Positions 61,951 to 64,000 of a stretch of DNA of 64,000 bases are shown here, in pieces. The stretch spans positions 62,001 through 126,000 of the forward strand of contig MU400520.1 in the NCBI GenBank assembly GCA_022578965.1, given 5' to 3'. The position numbers were made by a program, and so were the translations under genes. Source of the DNA: Xylaria sp. FL1777 (taxonomy: Eukaryota > Ascomycota > Sordariomycetes > Xylariales > Xylariaceae). Position 1 is the stretch's first letter. The number at the start of each line of letters is the position of its first letter. The notes under the pieces are model-generated. The model was given only the letters and a program-made list of their open reading frames with translations. It searched no databases and was not told where the DNA came from.

Positions 61951-64000
61951 TCCTTAACTGATTGGTGGTTTCGTTATGACAGGGCTCTCTCACCCGGTCC
62001 CTTGAACTGCTTTAGCGTGCCACCTTTATCGCTGACGCCAGGACCCAACTCGAACCTGCCATATTCGACTTGGCTACCACGAACGAGATATTCTTATTGA
62101 GTGACTACACGAACCAACATGCCAGTCCGTGGCTGTTACTCTACGGCAACTATTAATCGTGCCTCTTAACCACCGAAAAGCTAATTGGATAATTCGGAGC
62201 CAACACCGGCCTTTGAGACGAAGAATGTTTTCACCGCTTTGCTTGCGTTTGATTTAAAAACGGGAATGTATACGGATTATTTTTCGACTATAAACCACCG
62301 CTACCAGCTGTGCGCTAGAGGGGCTACCACTTGGAGGCCGGTTACATGAAGGAAGGGACGATAGACGCTACGGTGGAAATGGATCTATCCTTTTAATATC
62401 TCTGTCAGCTAAAACTCTTCTGAGAGCGATGGAGGCTTTATCGAGGGGCCTCTGATGTACAAGACGCTATATATTAAAGGAGGGCTTGCGATGGGCGTAC
62501 CTGGAGTGATGCCCTACCGTATAGTCTTAACAATTTGATCACTCGGTGAAAACATTTTCACCTTGCGTTAAACCCTTTTAATAGTCTTCGAATACGGGGT
62601 AATTCATCATCCGAAACTCTATCGATAAGTAATTTTGACTATTACCATAACCCTCCCCTACAGTTTGTATGCTGAAAGGCTTCGCAACTGGTTGCCAAGC
62701 CATTGCACGTGACGAACTACACCATATTTATTAAAAGGGTTTAGCGCGTGTAAAAGTAGTTCTGCTAAGTGATTAAATTATCAAAACTATCCCTTCTTTA
62801 GTTAAGGTCTTAACTTCAATATATAAAAAGTGAAATAGCAAGACTGTTTGCATAAACAGATAATCCAATTCAATTATAATATGATACTTGGATAATTGTA
62901 TTGACGCTAGCGTTAGGGGTCTTTGGTCTGGAGGGGTCGGCCGGCAGGGTAGTCAGAAAGCTTAACCTCTTTGGGCAAGACCTCGTAGCTCTTCTGACTA
63001 GATAAAAAAACGATTTTACACTCGACAGAGTCCTCTCACTCACAAACAGTAGAATACCGAAAAGATTCAACTTGCTGGTTTAAGATGACGAAGAATCAGC
63101 CAAAGAAATTGTCGGTCATGGAACTTTTATTCGTAAAAAAATTCCTCCAATTAAGCCTTTAAGTGAAGATACAGCAAAAGCACTTATCGTGATATGATCA
63201 CTACTGCTTAGCAGCGGCATATCAGCAGAATGAGTTCGATTAAGACGTTTAGATATCACGTTAGATAACTTACATGAGAACCAAAGATGAAGCGCCCCGA
63301 TCGTCCGAACTACTTATAACTATATGAAAACACACGTCTTAGACTAGGGAAGGGATATTAGTGAGTACATGGAACTCTCTACTTGTGGTTGCACTTTTAG
63401 AGAAGCTCAAAACGATTGCCGCACGAATGCGAAATGACCCACGAGAAGCAAGGTTATGTTGTCTAGTAGCCTAGAAAAAAACGACGAAAAGGTTAGAATG
63501 AGGCTCGCCGAGGGACGGAGATCTGGGTTTTGAGAAGGGTAGAAGTGGGATGTCAAAGTAGGAATCTACAAGGTCTAGATGTTGTCGAGAAATATAACGC
63601 CGACATGGAAAGGTGCTCTTTGGAGGGGGGGCAGCCCTTTCAAAACAGGGAGGCTAAGGAGTAGAAGACTCGGTAAATCGGATTAAGACTAATAATTATC
63701 TTTGTGTAGACTCGTATAACTACATTTGGCTGTAAGGCGGTGAAAACATCTTCATGGGGCTCACCGATCCAAGACATAATAAATCATACCCAGGTATCCC
63801 CTCCAATCGATAGGATATCAACAGGGTTTCTTGGCTGTTGCTCCCCGGTTCCCTTTTCGAGTGGCCTGTGCCTTAAATTCTCGTTCGATGCCCAATGTAA
63901 AGCGGTTGACTCGCCAACTCCTCTTCTTCATCTTCTTAACCCGTGACAAGATATCGAAATCTCATCATAATGCAAGGAACCTGCAACAACTGCAAGACGA
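61951..64000. other. Gene-free right end
   Basis: 2 kb of AT-rich DNA with stops in all frames and no motif; resembles decayed DNA. At the very edge an ATG (63970) opens a frame containing a CxxC pair that runs off the window, too short to judge. Confidence 0.45.

Noticed and set aside
62035..62075. Minus-strand GGTTCGAGTT resembling a tRNA B box
   Set aside because: No matching T-stem or acceptor stem could be folded by eye, and the B box lacks its final C.
63970..64000. ATG with a CxxC pair at the window edge
   Set aside because: Only ten codons are visible, too few to support a gene.

Overview
This window is chromosomal DNA of a filamentous ascomycete (Pezizomycotina, probably Sordariomycetes). 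Protein-coding genes are interrupted by short GT-AG introns (mostly 55-76 bp) with CTRAY-like branch sites. The protein families are typical of these fungi: a GH54 arabinofuranosidase, a GH30 galactanase, a Zn2Cys6 regulator, a 2EXR protein, fungal P450s and an Lst7/folliculin homologue. I see no tRNA, rRNA, CRISPR array, prokaryotic operon or intact transposon. Fifteen protein-coding genes are well supported, one F-box-like gene is probable, and one small relic is weak. Exon boundaries were set by hand from splice signals and frame, and every spliced total is a multiple of three.

Left flank (1-9.1 kb): 4.5 kb of gene-free DNA rich in short recurring motifs, then a two-exon C2H2 zinc-finger regulator. 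Centre (9.1-38.8 kb): accessory-type content. It holds a DHA2-type MFS exporter (8 exons, one of 15 nt), a P450 of the fungal ent-kaurene-oxidase-like type, an unknown membrane protein, a divergent pair of secreted arabinogalactan-degrading enzymes (GH54 arabinofuranosidase and GH30 endo-beta-1,6-galactanase), a GFA-domain protein, a Zn2Cys6 regulator, a kinase-like protein with an HGDxHxxN catalytic loop, a 2EXR protein, a second P450 and a myo-inositol/sugar-type MFS transporter. Right flank (41.7-64 kb): housekeeping and signalling genes, namely a protein tyrosine phosphatase, a double-DUF427 protein, the Lst7 homologue and an F-box-like gene, separated by long intergenic stretches, one of 9 kb.

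The clearest functional partnership is the GH54/GH30 pair. One enzyme removes arabinofuranosyl side groups and the other cuts the beta-1,6-galactan side chains of type II arabinogalactan. Their shared 1.3-kb promoter region holds GGCTAR boxes, the XlnR/Xyr1 core, including a perfect 14-bp palindrome. The two P450s, the exporter and the Zn2Cys6 factor recall a secondary-metabolite neighbourhood, but no PKS, NRPS, terpene cyclase or prenyltransferase is visible, so I do not call a cluster.

The most unusual structures are two independent 15-nt microexons, strong enrichment of the words TACCGGTA and TACGCAGTA in intergenic DNA of the flanks, an overlapping upstream ORF on the Zn2Cys6 gene, and large AT-rich gene-free blocks that may be decayed repeats.
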